From Planctomycetaceae bacterium (GTDB lineage Bacteria; Planctomycetota; Phycisphaerae; UBA1845; UTPLA1): a DNA stretch of 64,000 nt. This document shows positions 45,544 through 54,900 of the stretch, one piece after another. Every line of letters begins with the position of its first letter. Position 1 is the first letter of the stretch. Below the pieces are notes generated by a model. That model did not search any database and was not told the DNA's origin. It saw only the letters and a list, made by a program, of their open reading frames with translations. The position numbers were made by a program, and so were the translations under genes. The stretch lies in contig CP030884.1 in assembly GCA_006969385.1 (NCBI GenBank), positions 992,001 through 1,056,000 of the forward strand, written 5' to 3'.

Positions 45544-47115
45544 TCAATTCAAATACTTGTGATAACCCTGCTGATAAAGCTCGTACACCACCGGCCGATC
45601 GAGCCCGTTGATGGGCGTATCCACTTCGGCCATGTCCGGTGGAAAAACAAAGCACGCCTGCAACACTGGCGGCGTGAGATACTTGAATTGCAACGATGCA
45701 GGTAGCTCCACGCGTTCGGGCAGGTCGGTCCCCGCCAACATAAAGCCCCAGGTGCCAAATGTCGGTACCAGCGTGTGGTATGGCCGTACTTCAAACTGCG
45801 TGTGGTTCTCCGGCCCCCAGCGCGCCGCCGCGGCCGTATGAATAATGCACCAATACGCCGACCGCGCCCGGAACGGGCTGGTACACTGACAACTCATCGT
45901 GCCGCCGGGTCGCAGGTGACGCCCCACGAGGCCGTAAAACACTTCGGAATATAACTTACTCAAACCCGCCGCCGATGGATCGGGCAAATCGATCAGCACC
46001 ACGTCAAACATCTCGTGCGTTTGTTGCAGAAACGTAAACGCATCTTGATTGGTCACCTGCACGCGCGGGTCGCTCAAACTCTTATCGTTGATCGATGCCA
46101 ACAGCACGTTATCGCGAAAGTAACGCGTAACATCCGGGTCGAGATCGACGATATCGATGCGCTGCACATCCGGATATTGCAACACCAACCGCGCGGCTAG
46201 GCCGTCGCCACCACCGAGGATCAACACGCGCTCGCGCTGCCGTGCCGCGGCCATCGGCGGATGCACCAACGCCTCGTGATAGCGATACTCATCAATGCTG
46301 GAAAACTGCAGGTGACCGTTAAGGAACAGGCGAACATCGTCGCGCCAACGCGTCACGATCATCCGCGCGCCGGTCTTGGTCGTCTTGGCGAGAATGATCT
46401 CATCCTGATAAAGCCGGCTTTCAAAGTGCTTAACGAAACGGCCGCCAAAGATGACGGCGGCGATGAGCAGGACCGTCGCGAAAACCGTTATCCCCATCAA
46501 TAATCGCTGTCGCGCGCCGACGCTTTTCTTAAACACCAACAGCAGCAACCCGCCCACCCAAACGTTGGCTAGGCCCGCGACCAAACCCGCATGCACCAAG
46601 CCCAAGTGCGGCAACAGCGCGAACGGAAACGCGATCGAGGCGAACAGCGCGCCGACATAATCCGCCGACAGCACGTTTGCAAGCGTCACGCGCAGCGACG
46701 TCGCCTCTTTGAGAATGCGCACGACGAGCGGAATCTCGAGGCCGACCAGCGTACCGATGATCAGCACCAACCCGAACAACACCGGTTCGTACAACTCGGT
46801 GTAACTAAACGCCGCGAAGCCGATCAGGGCCGCCAACCCGCCCGTCACGCCGACGGCCACTTCGATAAAGATGAACCATGCGACCAGATTGCGCGTGATA
46901 AACCGCGAGAGGAACGAACCGATGCCCATCGCCGTCAGAAAGACGCCGATGACCAATGAAAACTGCGTGATGGAATCGCCCAGCAGATAGCTGGAGAGCG
47001 TGCCAGCGACCAGTTCGTAGATCAGACCGCACGTGGCCGCCAAAAAAACGGCGACCACCAGCAGCGCGCCGCGCCGCGATGTGGTCGCCGGGTCGGTTGA
47101 TTGAGCTTGTTGCAC
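45544..47115 (-). CDS. speE: membrane-embedded polyamine aminopropyltransferase (spermidine synthase-like)
   Basis: A 523-residue fusion. The N-terminal about 230 residues carry six or seven membrane helices (LLVVAVFLAATCGLIYELVA, FLTAMGIGSFLSRFI, GLVLIIGTLVGLEIPLVVRI). The C-terminal half is a spermidine-synthase-type domain: FSSIDEYRYHEALVHPPMAA, VLILGGGDGLAARLVL (SAM/dcSAM site), DIVDLDPDV and VVLIDLPDPSAAGLSKLYS with catalytic Asp. This membrane form transfers aminopropyl or related groups to an unknown acceptor. It is directly downstream of a DUF350 gene (12 bases) and part of a conserved cluster. Confidence 0.9.
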   Translation of the reverse strand: MQQAQSTDPATTSRRGALLVVAVFLAATCGLIYELVAGTLSSYLLGDSITQFSLVIGVFLTAMGIGSFLSRFITRNLVAWFIFIEVAVGVTGGLAALIGFAAFSYTELYEPVLFGLVLIIGTLVGLEIPLVVRILKEATSLRVTLANVLSADYVGALFASIAFPFALLPHLGLVHAGLVAGLANVWVGGLLLLVFKKSVGARQRLLMGITVFATVLLIAAVIFGGRFVKHFESRLYQDEIILAKTTKTGARMIVTRWRDDVRLFLNGHLQFSSIDEYRYHEALVHPPMAAARQRERVLILGGGDGLAARLVLQYPDVQRIDIVDLDPDVTRYFRDNVLLASINDKSLSDPRVQVTNQDAFTFLQQTHEMFDVVLIDLPDPSAAGLSKLYSEVFYGLVGRHLRPGGTMSCQCTSPFRARSAYWCIIHTAAAARWGPENHTQFEVRPYHTLVPTFGTWGFMLAGTDLPERVELPASLQFKYLTPPVLQACFVFPPDMAEVDTPINGLDRPVVYELYQQGYHKYLN

Positions 47116-47127
47116 GGTTGCCGCGCT

Positions 47128-47382
47128 TTACTGCGTCACGACTGCTGATGCCGCCGATTCACTCGAAATGACCGCACCAATCACGATCGCGAGCGCAATC
47201 AGCGCCGCCCCCATAAGAATCCCGAGGGCGGTATTCTGATCCTCTTCGATCTCTTTGCGAATCGAAAATGGGCAGAGCTTTTCCATCAGCCAGATGCTGA
47301 TGCCGAACATAATGAGCGAGACGGCAAAGTAAATTACCGTCGGTACCAGCGCCCATATTTCCTTCATGATAAATTCAGGCAT
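47128..47382 (-). CDS. DUF350 family membrane protein
   Basis: An 84-residue protein with two membrane helices (VPTVIYFAVSLIMFGISIWL and TALGILMGAALIALAIVIGA) separated by an acidic, conserved loop (SIRKEIEEDQNTA). This is the DUF350 (UPF0719) pattern. Family members occur beside membrane spermidine-synthase-like and DUF4178 genes; the molecular function is unknown. It is 12 bases upstream of the aminopropyltransferase start on the same strand. Confidence 0.85.
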   Translation of the reverse strand: MPEFIMKEIWALVPTVIYFAVSLIMFGISIWLMEKLCPFSIRKEIEEDQNTALGILMGAALIALAIVIGAVISSESAASAVVTQ

Positions 47383-47412
47383 TTTCAGTTCCTCTCATGT
47401 GCCCTTGGTGCA

Positions 47413-47622
47413 TTACTTGCCGTAGAACGGTCCGCCGCCGATCAGGAAAAAGCGCGTACCGTGATGGCCGGAGCGATTGATCCGCCCCGCTGTCGATCCT
47501 TCGCGAATGCTGGGCGGTTCCTTATCTGGCTGCGGTACGCCGATGCCCTTGGTGCTGGCATATACCGACCCCATTAGCAAGGTACCCATGACGGCACCGA
47601 GTATGGCTGTGCCCTTGTTCAT
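47413..47622 (-). CDS. small exported protein of the DUF350/DUF4178 cluster
   Basis: A 69-residue protein. MNKGTAILGAVMGTLLMGSV is a signal peptide or anchor, followed by a basic tail (IREGSTAGRINRSGHHGTRF) ending FLIGGGPFYGK. AAGGAG lies 7 bases upstream of the ATG at 47622. No family is recognised, but short exported proteins with Gly-rich ends occur at this place in related clusters. It lies between the DUF4178 and DUF350 genes. Confidence 0.65.
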   Translation of the reverse strand: MNKGTAILGAVMGTLLMGSVYASTKGIGVPQPDKEPPSIREGSTAGRINRSGHHGTRFFLIGGGPFYGK

Positions 47623-47666
47623 AACAAACTCCTTATCTGCGTGCACGCGTGTCGCGTGCCGTTGCA

Positions 47667-49739
47667 CTAATCGTCATCATCATCGGCCGCGTCGCTTTCG
47701 CTCCAGCGCGTGGCTTCAAAACTGTGCTTGCGGAACCATTCGATGCAGATCCACGCAAACGCAAAGATCGCAATCGCCAGATAGTACCGCGCTAGCTCGA
47801 TTCCTTCCTTGATCCGAATCGACAGCGGATAACCCGCGCCCGGAACAGGATTCGCACCGGAACCCGCCTGCCCTTGAAGCAGCAACCGATACTTGCCTTC
47901 ATCGGCCAACTTAAACGGCACGCGCTCCTTGCGGCTGCCTTCGCTCCAATGACCGTCGTCGTAACCGTGGTAATAAGAAATCGTGAACGAGAAATCGACG
48001 ACCGCCTCATCTTTTTCATTGACCACCGCGACGTCGAAGTACTCCCACGAGTTATCCACTGGCGATTCGAAGACAGCCTCGCACAGGCTGTCTTTTTCGC
48101 GCACCAGAAACGAGTCGGTCAAATACTCGGTCGCGTACTCCTGCGGCGTTACGGTCATGCTACCGATTTCTTTACCCGACTTGCCGATCGCATTACACGT
48201 CAGACCGCCAAACATCAGGACCGACGCCCACATCACCCAACGCGCCTGCTTGCGAAACGGACTGCGCTCGAACGGTTGATGCGGCGCCACGCCGATGGGT
48301 TTGTAGATCGTATCGGGATCGATGCCGAAACCGTCGCAAATCTCTTGGCGTTGGACGTACTCGGCCTCGTACCACTCCATCTCCGTTTCGGTCCACTCGG
48401 CCGTCAATAGATACGGCGGGCAGACGGCGTCCATGTAGTAGTTCTGATCGCCGATCTGCGCGACCCAAGGCAATTCGCCTTCGACCCATTCGACTTCGCT
48501 GTAGCCATGCTCGAACACGCGCCACTTCTTGCCGAGAAACGAAAAGGTTTGCTTGGCCTGCGCGATGCGCGGCTCAAAACCGGTCGGTCGTTCATCCAGC
48601 TCCCGACAAAAGGAGAAGTGATTGTTCTCAAAGATCAGCCATTGATAGCCGACCTCGTCGCTGTACATCAGGAACTCATCGCTGCGATACACACCCTCGT
48701 CGCGCTCTACGTAGCGCACGTGACCGACGATCGTGTATGTAACGCCGCGCAGCGTACCCTTTTGCCCCATGCGCAACGGCACCGGGGGGCGCTCGACTTG
48801 CACCGCCAGATCGAGCACCGTCGCCTCGCTGCGCGAGACGTTCAGATTCTTATGACACTGCGGGCACACGACGCTCATCGCTTCGCGGCTGTGCACCGCC
48901 ACGCTGGCATCGCAATTGGGACAATCGACGCGCCGCGTACGAAGATCGGTCTCCGCACCGCAGTATTCGCAGGCAATCGTATCCCCGGCCTGATCCGGAA
49001 TGTTCATCGGCGCGCCGCAACACATGCAGTTCACGCTGCGGCTGCGCTCGCCAGTCACCGTGATGCGCTCGCGCCGTCCGTCAGTGGCGGCGCGTTCGGC
49101 CTTTAAGCCGCCGCTGGCATACACGCCCGCTTCTTCGGCGGTCATATCCATCTGTACGTCGCGGATATCGAGCCGGCGGCCGCGGAAGATGCGCGTGGTC
49201 TGATCTTCCAAGTCGTATTCGACGGTGGCGAACTTGTCGCCCATACTCAGATCGAGAAAGGGAACCTTCTCGCCGGAAACAATCGGAAACGGCAACTGGC
49301 CTTCGCCGCCTTCGCAGATAGCGACGCCTTTTTCATCGATATGAAAGGTTGTTTCGCCCAGCGTCAGATTCTGACCGGGATAAGCCTCGGCGTATTCGAC
49401 CGGCACGTCGGCGTCTTCGTAGGTTTCGAGCGAAAAGTTGTTCTCGTCTTCGCTGATCCACGTGGTCGAGCCGTCGTCGAACGCGAGATACCACTCATCC
49501 CAGAAACCGCGCTCGTAGCCGTAACGCACGCGCCCCAGGATGCGAAAATTGCGATCGAGTAGCACGCCGGTCCCGCCCACGAATAAATCGCTGGGCGTTT
49601 GCGCCAGGACTGCCATCTTGCCCGCGACGCGTGCGGCCTTTTCATCGAGCAGCACGGCCGATTCGCAATATTGACAGACGACGAGCTTGGCAAAGCGTCG
49701 GTCGGCCTCAATTTGTCCGCCGCAAGAGGGACAGAACAT
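47667..49739 (-). CDS. DUF4178 domain protein with zinc ribbons and membrane segments
   Basis: A 690-residue protein. The N-terminus is a zinc ribbon (FCPSCGGQIEADRRFAKLVV, CQYC). Two DUF4178-like beta domains follow: one at about 55-210 (GYERGFWDEWYLAFDDGSTT, WISEDENNFS) and one at about 335-470 (DEFLMYSDEVGYQWLIFENN), separated by two further Cys-rich ribbons (CMCCGAPMNIPDQAG, CEYCG; CPNCDASV, CPQC). Membrane helices lie at about 515 (ARWVMWASVLMFGGLTC) and 650 (YYLAIAIFAFAWICIEWF). GGAG precedes the ATG at 49739. The first gene of the cluster; the function is unknown. Confidence 0.85.
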   Translation of the reverse strand: MFCPSCGGQIEADRRFAKLVVCQYCESAVLLDEKAARVAGKMAVLAQTPSDLFVGGTGVLLDRNFRILGRVRYGYERGFWDEWYLAFDDGSTTWISEDENNFSLETYEDADVPVEYAEAYPGQNLTLGETTFHIDEKGVAICEGGEGQLPFPIVSGEKVPFLDLSMGDKFATVEYDLEDQTTRIFRGRRLDIRDVQMDMTAEEAGVYASGGLKAERAATDGRRERITVTGERSRSVNCMCCGAPMNIPDQAGDTIACEYCGAETDLRTRRVDCPNCDASVAVHSREAMSVVCPQCHKNLNVSRSEATVLDLAVQVERPPVPLRMGQKGTLRGVTYTIVGHVRYVERDEGVYRSDEFLMYSDEVGYQWLIFENNHFSFCRELDERPTGFEPRIAQAKQTFSFLGKKWRVFEHGYSEVEWVEGELPWVAQIGDQNYYMDAVCPPYLLTAEWTETEMEWYEAEYVQRQEICDGFGIDPDTIYKPIGVAPHQPFERSPFRKQARWVMWASVLMFGGLTCNAIGKSGKEIGSMTVTPQEYATEYLTDSFLVREKDSLCEAVFESPVDNSWEYFDVAVVNEKDEAVVDFSFTISYYHGYDDGHWSEGSRKERVPFKLADEGKYRLLLQGQAGSGANPVPGAGYPLSIRIKEGIELARYYLAIAIFAFAWICIEWFRKHSFEATRWSESDAADDDDD

Positions 49740-50098
49740 GCACACATCTCTCCAGATAGGTCGTCCGATATCCTATGGCCCGCTGCTGTCGCTGTGAACC
49801 CCGCCGATTTTCATGCATCGGCAGATCGCGTGCGACGCTGAACCGCCCTTGTGACCAGCGCACCGACAACATCCGCATCGGTGTTATCACAGGCCGACGG
49901 AAAAGGTCAATCATCGATTCAATGCGATGTACTGATGGTTCGGCCCGCATTCCGTATAACGGGCTGCGGCGGCAGGTTTCTCGGTTGCGAGATCACCTCG
50001 GGTAATCCGTTGGCGTAGAATAAAGATATGCGTTGGGGGCAGCGCTCTGCTTACCCGACGATGTTATCACGCCCATCATTCAAACTCGGGAGTACCCC

Positions 50099-50371
50099 AT
50101 GGGAAAAGCCCACGTAGATCCAACCGAGCTTCGCCGCTTTGCCCGCGACCTGACGCGCTTCAATGAAGACCTCGGCACGCTGACGTCCGGCCTTAAGGCG
50201 CGGCTGAACGCTCTGGAGCAATCCTGGCGCGATCAGGAGCAGCGCAAGTTCTCGGAAGAGTTCGATCAGACCGTCAAAGTGCTGCAGCGGTTTTCACTGG
50301 CCAGCCAGGATCATATTTCGTTTCTTCTTAAGAAAGCCGCGCACATTGAGGAGTATTTAGGCCAGCGATAG
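50099..50371 (+). CDS. WXG100-like small helical protein
   Basis: A 90-residue helical hairpin: LRRFARDLTRFNEDLGTLTS, LKARLNALEQSWRDQEQRKF and SEEFDQTVKVLQRFSLASQD. The central turn reads SWRDQE, matching the W-centred loop of WXG100 (EsxA/EsxB-like) proteins, although Gly is replaced. GGGAG lies 7 bases upstream of the ATG. WXG100 proteins are substrates of type VII-like secretion, and an FtsK/EssC-like ATPase is encoded 1.6 kb downstream. Confidence 0.75.
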   Translation: MGKAHVDPTELRRFARDLTRFNEDLGTLTSGLKARLNALEQSWRDQEQRKFSEEFDQTVKVLQRFSLASQDHISFLLKKAAHIEEYLGQR

Positions 50372-50375
50372 AAAC

Positions 50376-50534
50376 CACCAGTTGAAAACCGGTGCCACAG
50401 CGCGAGCGGAGCGAAGCTCCGATCAGAGCCGCGCCCGTAAGGAAGCGGTCACCGCCAAAAGTTGAGGGACCATCACGACGCTGAGTAGTCCACTGCATTG
50501 AAGAAACACCGGTTGCAAACCGGTGCCACAGCGC
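50376..50534. repeat. dispersed repeat families A and B between WXG100 and coiled-coil genes
   Basis: Family A copies lie at 50376-50403 (CACCAGTTGAAAACCGGT, then GCCACAGCGC) and 50508-50534 (ACCGGTTGCAAACCGGT, then GCCACAGCGC). A family B copy is at 50424-50455. A further GC-rich repeat (CGGGTGCCCC, twice) follows at about 50549-50625. Confidence 0.7.
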
Positions 50535-50645
50535 AGAACAAAGCCGGGTGCCCCACCCTTTCCAAGAGTGGTGGACAACCCACCTCGAACGAACCGGGTG
50601 CCCCGCCCCCTTTGGGGGTGGGGAACATCAACACACGCGAACCAC

Positions 50646-51704
50646 ATGAGCCAATACGCCCGCGTACATTCCACCGACGCCGTCAAGAAATTCCGTGCGT
50701 CACTGATCGGCTTCGCCGACGAAGCGCGCATCGCGCTGGGCGAAGCCGAAGCGGAAATCCAGCGCGCCAACACCTGGCTGCGTTACGACCGAGAACCGTA
50801 CTGGAAGCGCGAACACGCCAAGCGTTACGAACAACTCCTGCAAGCCAAGGCCGCCGTGCAACACAAAAAGCTCTATAAATCGGCCACTGGCGGCAAGCAA
50901 TCCGCGATCGAAGAAGAGAAGGCCCTCGCCAAAGCCAAGGCGCGATACGAAGAATCGGAAACCAAGCTCAACAACATTCGCACGTGGCTGCGCCGGCTCG
51001 AAGAGGAACGCTTCCTGTACAAAAGCCAAACCCAGCGCCTCGCCCGCCGCCTCGAAACCGGCATCCCCAAGGCCACGGCATTGATCGATCGCGCGCTCGA
51101 TGCGCTCGAAGATTACATGAACGTCGCCAGCGCCAGCCCCACGACGCAGCGCACGCTGTCTTCGATGTCGCGCCATCGCAGCGAAATACAGGCCGAACAA
51201 GACGCCGAAGCCGCGCGACAAGCAGCACTGCTCGCCGAGCGCGATCGCTTGCTTACGACCGTACCGCCGCTCGACGAACGCGACGCACTCCCGCCCGAAG
51301 ACGTCGCGCCCACCTGGAATCGCAATCAGCCGTTAACGCTCCCTACATTCGACCCGCCGCCGCAGGCAACCGAACACGTTGAGCCCGACGACATCGTCGT
51401 GATCGATGCCGCCGTGCCATCGGCGCGGCGCGTGTTCTTGGCGCGCACCACCGTCAACAGCGCGGGCGACAGCGGTTGGTACATCGGCGTGGCGCGAGAA
51501 ACCAACGAAGAAACCGCGCCGCCCGATTTGATGGCCATCACCGTCGAAGCGTTATTGCGCAAGCGCGGTGACCTACGCGCTGTGCTCGACCTACCTTTCG
51601 GCTGGTTGATCGTCGAAGGCACCAACGGTTTCGAATACGCCGTGGCCGACGACGGCAGCCTGCACGAAGCAAGCCCGACAACATCATCGGAGGAACCGTC
51701 ATGA
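50646..51704 (+). CDS. long coiled-coil protein of the type VII-like cluster
   Basis: A 352-residue protein. Residues about 1-180 are nearly all helix and charged (ARIALGEAEAEIQRANTWLR, KALAKAKARYEESETKLNNI, RTWLRRLEEERFLYKSQTQR), in the way of LXG/WXG-type stalks. A linker (about 185-270) leads to a compact alpha/beta C-terminal domain (RRVFLARTTVNSAGDSGWYI, DLRAVLDLPFGWLIVEGTNG). Its stop overlaps the next start by four bases (ATGA at 51701), showing coupling. The start at 50646 is chosen because the upstream open stretch is repeat DNA. Function is inferred from context. Confidence 0.7.
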   Translation: MSQYARVHSTDAVKKFRASLIGFADEARIALGEAEAEIQRANTWLRYDREPYWKREHAKRYEQLLQAKAAVQHKKLYKSATGGKQSAIEEEKALAKAKARYEESETKLNNIRTWLRRLEEERFLYKSQTQRLARRLETGIPKATALIDRALDALEDYMNVASASPTTQRTLSSMSRHRSEIQAEQDAEAARQAALLAERDRLLTTVPPLDERDALPPEDVAPTWNRNQPLTLPTFDPPPQATEHVEPDDIVVIDAAVPSARRVFLARTTVNSAGDSGWYIGVARETNEETAPPDLMAITVEALLRKRGDLRAVLDLPFGWLIVEGTNGFEYAVADDGSLHEASPTTSSEEPS

Positions 51705-51913
51705 GCATCGCCGCCGGCCAAGGCAAACTCACGCGCGCCGTCAAGGATTTGCAAGTCGCGTGGCGCGAAACGCAGGCGCACTGGACCGACGACGTTGCCC
51801 GCCGACTGGACATCGAGCATATCGAGCCGCTGACCGCCGATACGCGCGGCGCGATCGAAGCCATCGGCCAGATGGGCCAAAGCCTGCTCAACATGAAGAA
51901 AGATTGCGAATAA
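51701..51913 (+). CDS. small helical partner of the type VII-like cluster
   Basis: A 70-residue helical protein (KLTRAVKDLQVAWRETQAHW, TDDVARRLDIEHIEPLTADT). Trp residues sit near the middle as in short WXG-type proteins, but the family is not certain. It overlaps the preceding gene by four bases and is 54 bases upstream of the FtsK-like gene, so it is co-translated and probably works with them. Confidence 0.65.
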   Translation: MSIAAGQGKLTRAVKDLQVAWRETQAHWTDDVARRLDIEHIEPLTADTRGAIEAIGQMGQSLLNMKKDCE

Positions 51914-51967
51914 ACCCGCCCCACCGACCCTTACCATCCGCCCCGCCCGGTTAAGATACCTCGCGAC

Positions 51968-54900
51968 ATGAGCGACCTCGAACCATCGACAACAGGCGGC
52001 ATCACGCCACCCACCGAACCCGCGCACCACGGACGCCAAAACCCGCGCGACGTGCAATATGCCGGGCTGCAAGCTTTGCAAACGCTCTACCCGCAGAAGG
52101 TGGACCAGGCCGAAGAAGACGTGCGTCAGGAATACGAGCGCGAAACCCAACGCGCCGAACGTCGACACGAACGTCTAACTCGCAAACTGCAAAGCCGTTA
52201 CCAACGCCTCATCGATATCGGCGACCGCCGCTATGCCGAGCGCACGCAGGATATCGAAGCGACGCACGCCGCCGAGATGGCGCGCGTCGACGGCAAGCGG
52301 CAAAAATCCCGCGCCAAGGTCATGAAAGATGCGCAGGACGCCGGCGGCCAAGTTAAAGAAAAGCTCGATCAGGAACTGTGGCTGGCGGATAACGTCGTCG
52401 AAGCAACAAAAGTCGAGATCGCCAAGCAGAAGCAGCAACTCGATAAAGACACGGCCGCGCGGCACCAACAGTTAGATGACTTGCTCCATCACGCCCTCGA
52501 AGCGGTGGAAGAGTTTCGCATCAAACCGCCGACTGACCAAAGCGTTGAGCCGAACGCACCCGCCATCGACAGTACCGGCGACGGCATCCAAAGATTCAAA
52601 CAACATATCGAATCGATACAAGATGCGAACGAACGATTGGCCAACCTCGGGTTGGCCCGTATGTATCGCGGCGCGACGCCGGGCCTCATGGTCTTCGCGA
52701 TGGGCATCCTCGCTGCCGCCGGCGGTGGCTGGTGGGGCCATACCACGCCGGACTTTCCCACGTTGCTCGCTGGCGCGGGCATCGGCTTCGGCATCGGTGC
52801 GGTCTTAACGCTCGTTCTCGGCTTTGCGTTGCGCGGTAGCGCTCGCAACAAAGTGCACGCGACGTTAGCGCCCATTCGAGAAGAAGCCGCCCAAGCGCAC
52901 GCGCTCGCCGATGCGATTAAAAAGCAAGGTACGATCGCCCTTTCGAATCGGCTCGATACGACCAACGCCAAACGCAACGAAGACGTGACCGCCGCCAAGG
53001 CGAAGTACCAGCCCAAGCTCAATCGCGTCGCCATGACGCGTAAGAACTTGTTGCAAACCGTCGAAGAAAAGTACGCCCAGCGCAAGCGCGAAATAGACGA
53101 ACGTCGTGATTTAGCCCTGCGGCCTTACCAAACCTGGCCCGAAACCGAAAAGCCCGCACTCGAACGGCGGCGCGACCGCTACATCCGCATTAGTGAAGCC
53201 CAGCTGGCCGAAGAGCAGCGCGAAATCAATCGCCTACGCGACGAGCGCGTCGCTGAACTGCACCAGCAATGGAGCGTCGCGATGGACGCGCTCGGCGATT
53301 TGCTCGACCGCGCCCCCGCAGGCGACGAACGCCTCAATCAATCCGTCGAAGAAACCGATTGGTCCAACTGGCAGGTCAATCACGTCTTTCTGCAAGCCGT
53401 GCGCTTCGGCAGTCTCGACGTCGACTTCGGTCGTGTGGCCGCGCGGTTCCGCGACGACCCGCGCCTCAAACGCGAACGACTCGAACGCATGCAAATCCCC
53501 GCCCTGCTTGGCTATCCGCAAGACGGCAGTCTGCTGATCGAATACACCCGCGACGCGCGCGAGCGCGCTAACGAAGCGCTGCACGGCGCCATCTTTCGCA
53601 TACTCACATCGATACCACCGGGCCGCGCTAACCTCGTCCTGATCGATCCCGTCGGCCTCGGCAATCGCTTCGCCGGTTTTATGCACTTGGGCGATTACAA
53701 AGACGCGCTGGTGGGCGGTCGTATCTGGACCGACAAACGGCAAATCGACGAACAGCTCGCCGACCTATCCGATCACATGGAAAACGTGATCCAGAAGTAC
53801 CTGCGTAACGAGTTTTCCACCATCGACGAATACAACGCGCAAGCGGGCGAACTGGCCGAGCCCTATCGCTTTCTCGTGATCGCTGATTTCCCTTCCAACT
53901 TCAGCGATGAAGCCCTGCGCCGCCTCGCCGGTATCGTCGCCAACGGGTCACGCTGCGGCGTTTACACGCTGATCACGCGCGACCGACGCTTGAGTTTGCC
54001 GCAAGGTGCCGACATGCGCGACTACATCGCGCGCGGCGCGCATCTGTTTTTCGACGAACACAGCGTCGAATGGAAAGACGACATCCTCGCCGAGTTCCCA
54101 CTCACGATTGAGCCCGCGCCCGACGAAACCGTCATCACCGATCTTATGCATAAGGTCGGTGCGGCCGCGCTGGAATCCGGAAAGGTCGAAGTCCCCTTCG
54201 ATACGATCGCACCCGACAGCGGCGACGTCTGGACGCGCAAAAGCAGCGCCGACCTTCAAATCCCCATCGGTCGCAGCGGTGCTACGCGCACGCAAAGCCT
54301 TACGCTCGGTAAAGGCGTTGCCCAGCACGTGTTGATCGCGGGGAAGACCGGCTCGGGTAAGTCGTCGCTCTTGCACGCCATCATTACCAGCGCGGCCATG
54401 TGGTACAGCCCAAAGGATGTTGAGTTCTATCTGGTGGACTTTAAGAAAGGCGTCGAGTTCAAGACCTACGCCACCCACGCCCTGCCCCACGCCCGCGCCA
54501 TTGCCATTGAATCCGACCGCGAGTTCGGTCTGAGCGTCTTGCAAAAACTCGACGACGAAATGAATCGTCGCGGTGAAGTGTTTCGTAAGGCCGGCGTGCA
54601 GGATCTAACCGCCTATCGCGCCACGCCCGACGCGGCCGTCATGCCGCGCACGCTGCTGATCATCGACGAGTTTCAAATCTTCTTCACCGAAGACGACAAG
54701 CTCGCGCAAGATGCCGCCACGTTGCTCGATCGCCTGGTGCGACAAGGCCGAGCCTTTGGCATGCACGTGATTCTCGGTTCGCAAACGCTGGGCGGCGCGA
54801 TGGGCCTGGCGCGCAGCACGATGGGACAGATGGCCGTGCGCATCGCGCTGCAATGTTCCGAGGCCGATTCGCAACTCATCCTCGACGACACCAACCCCGC

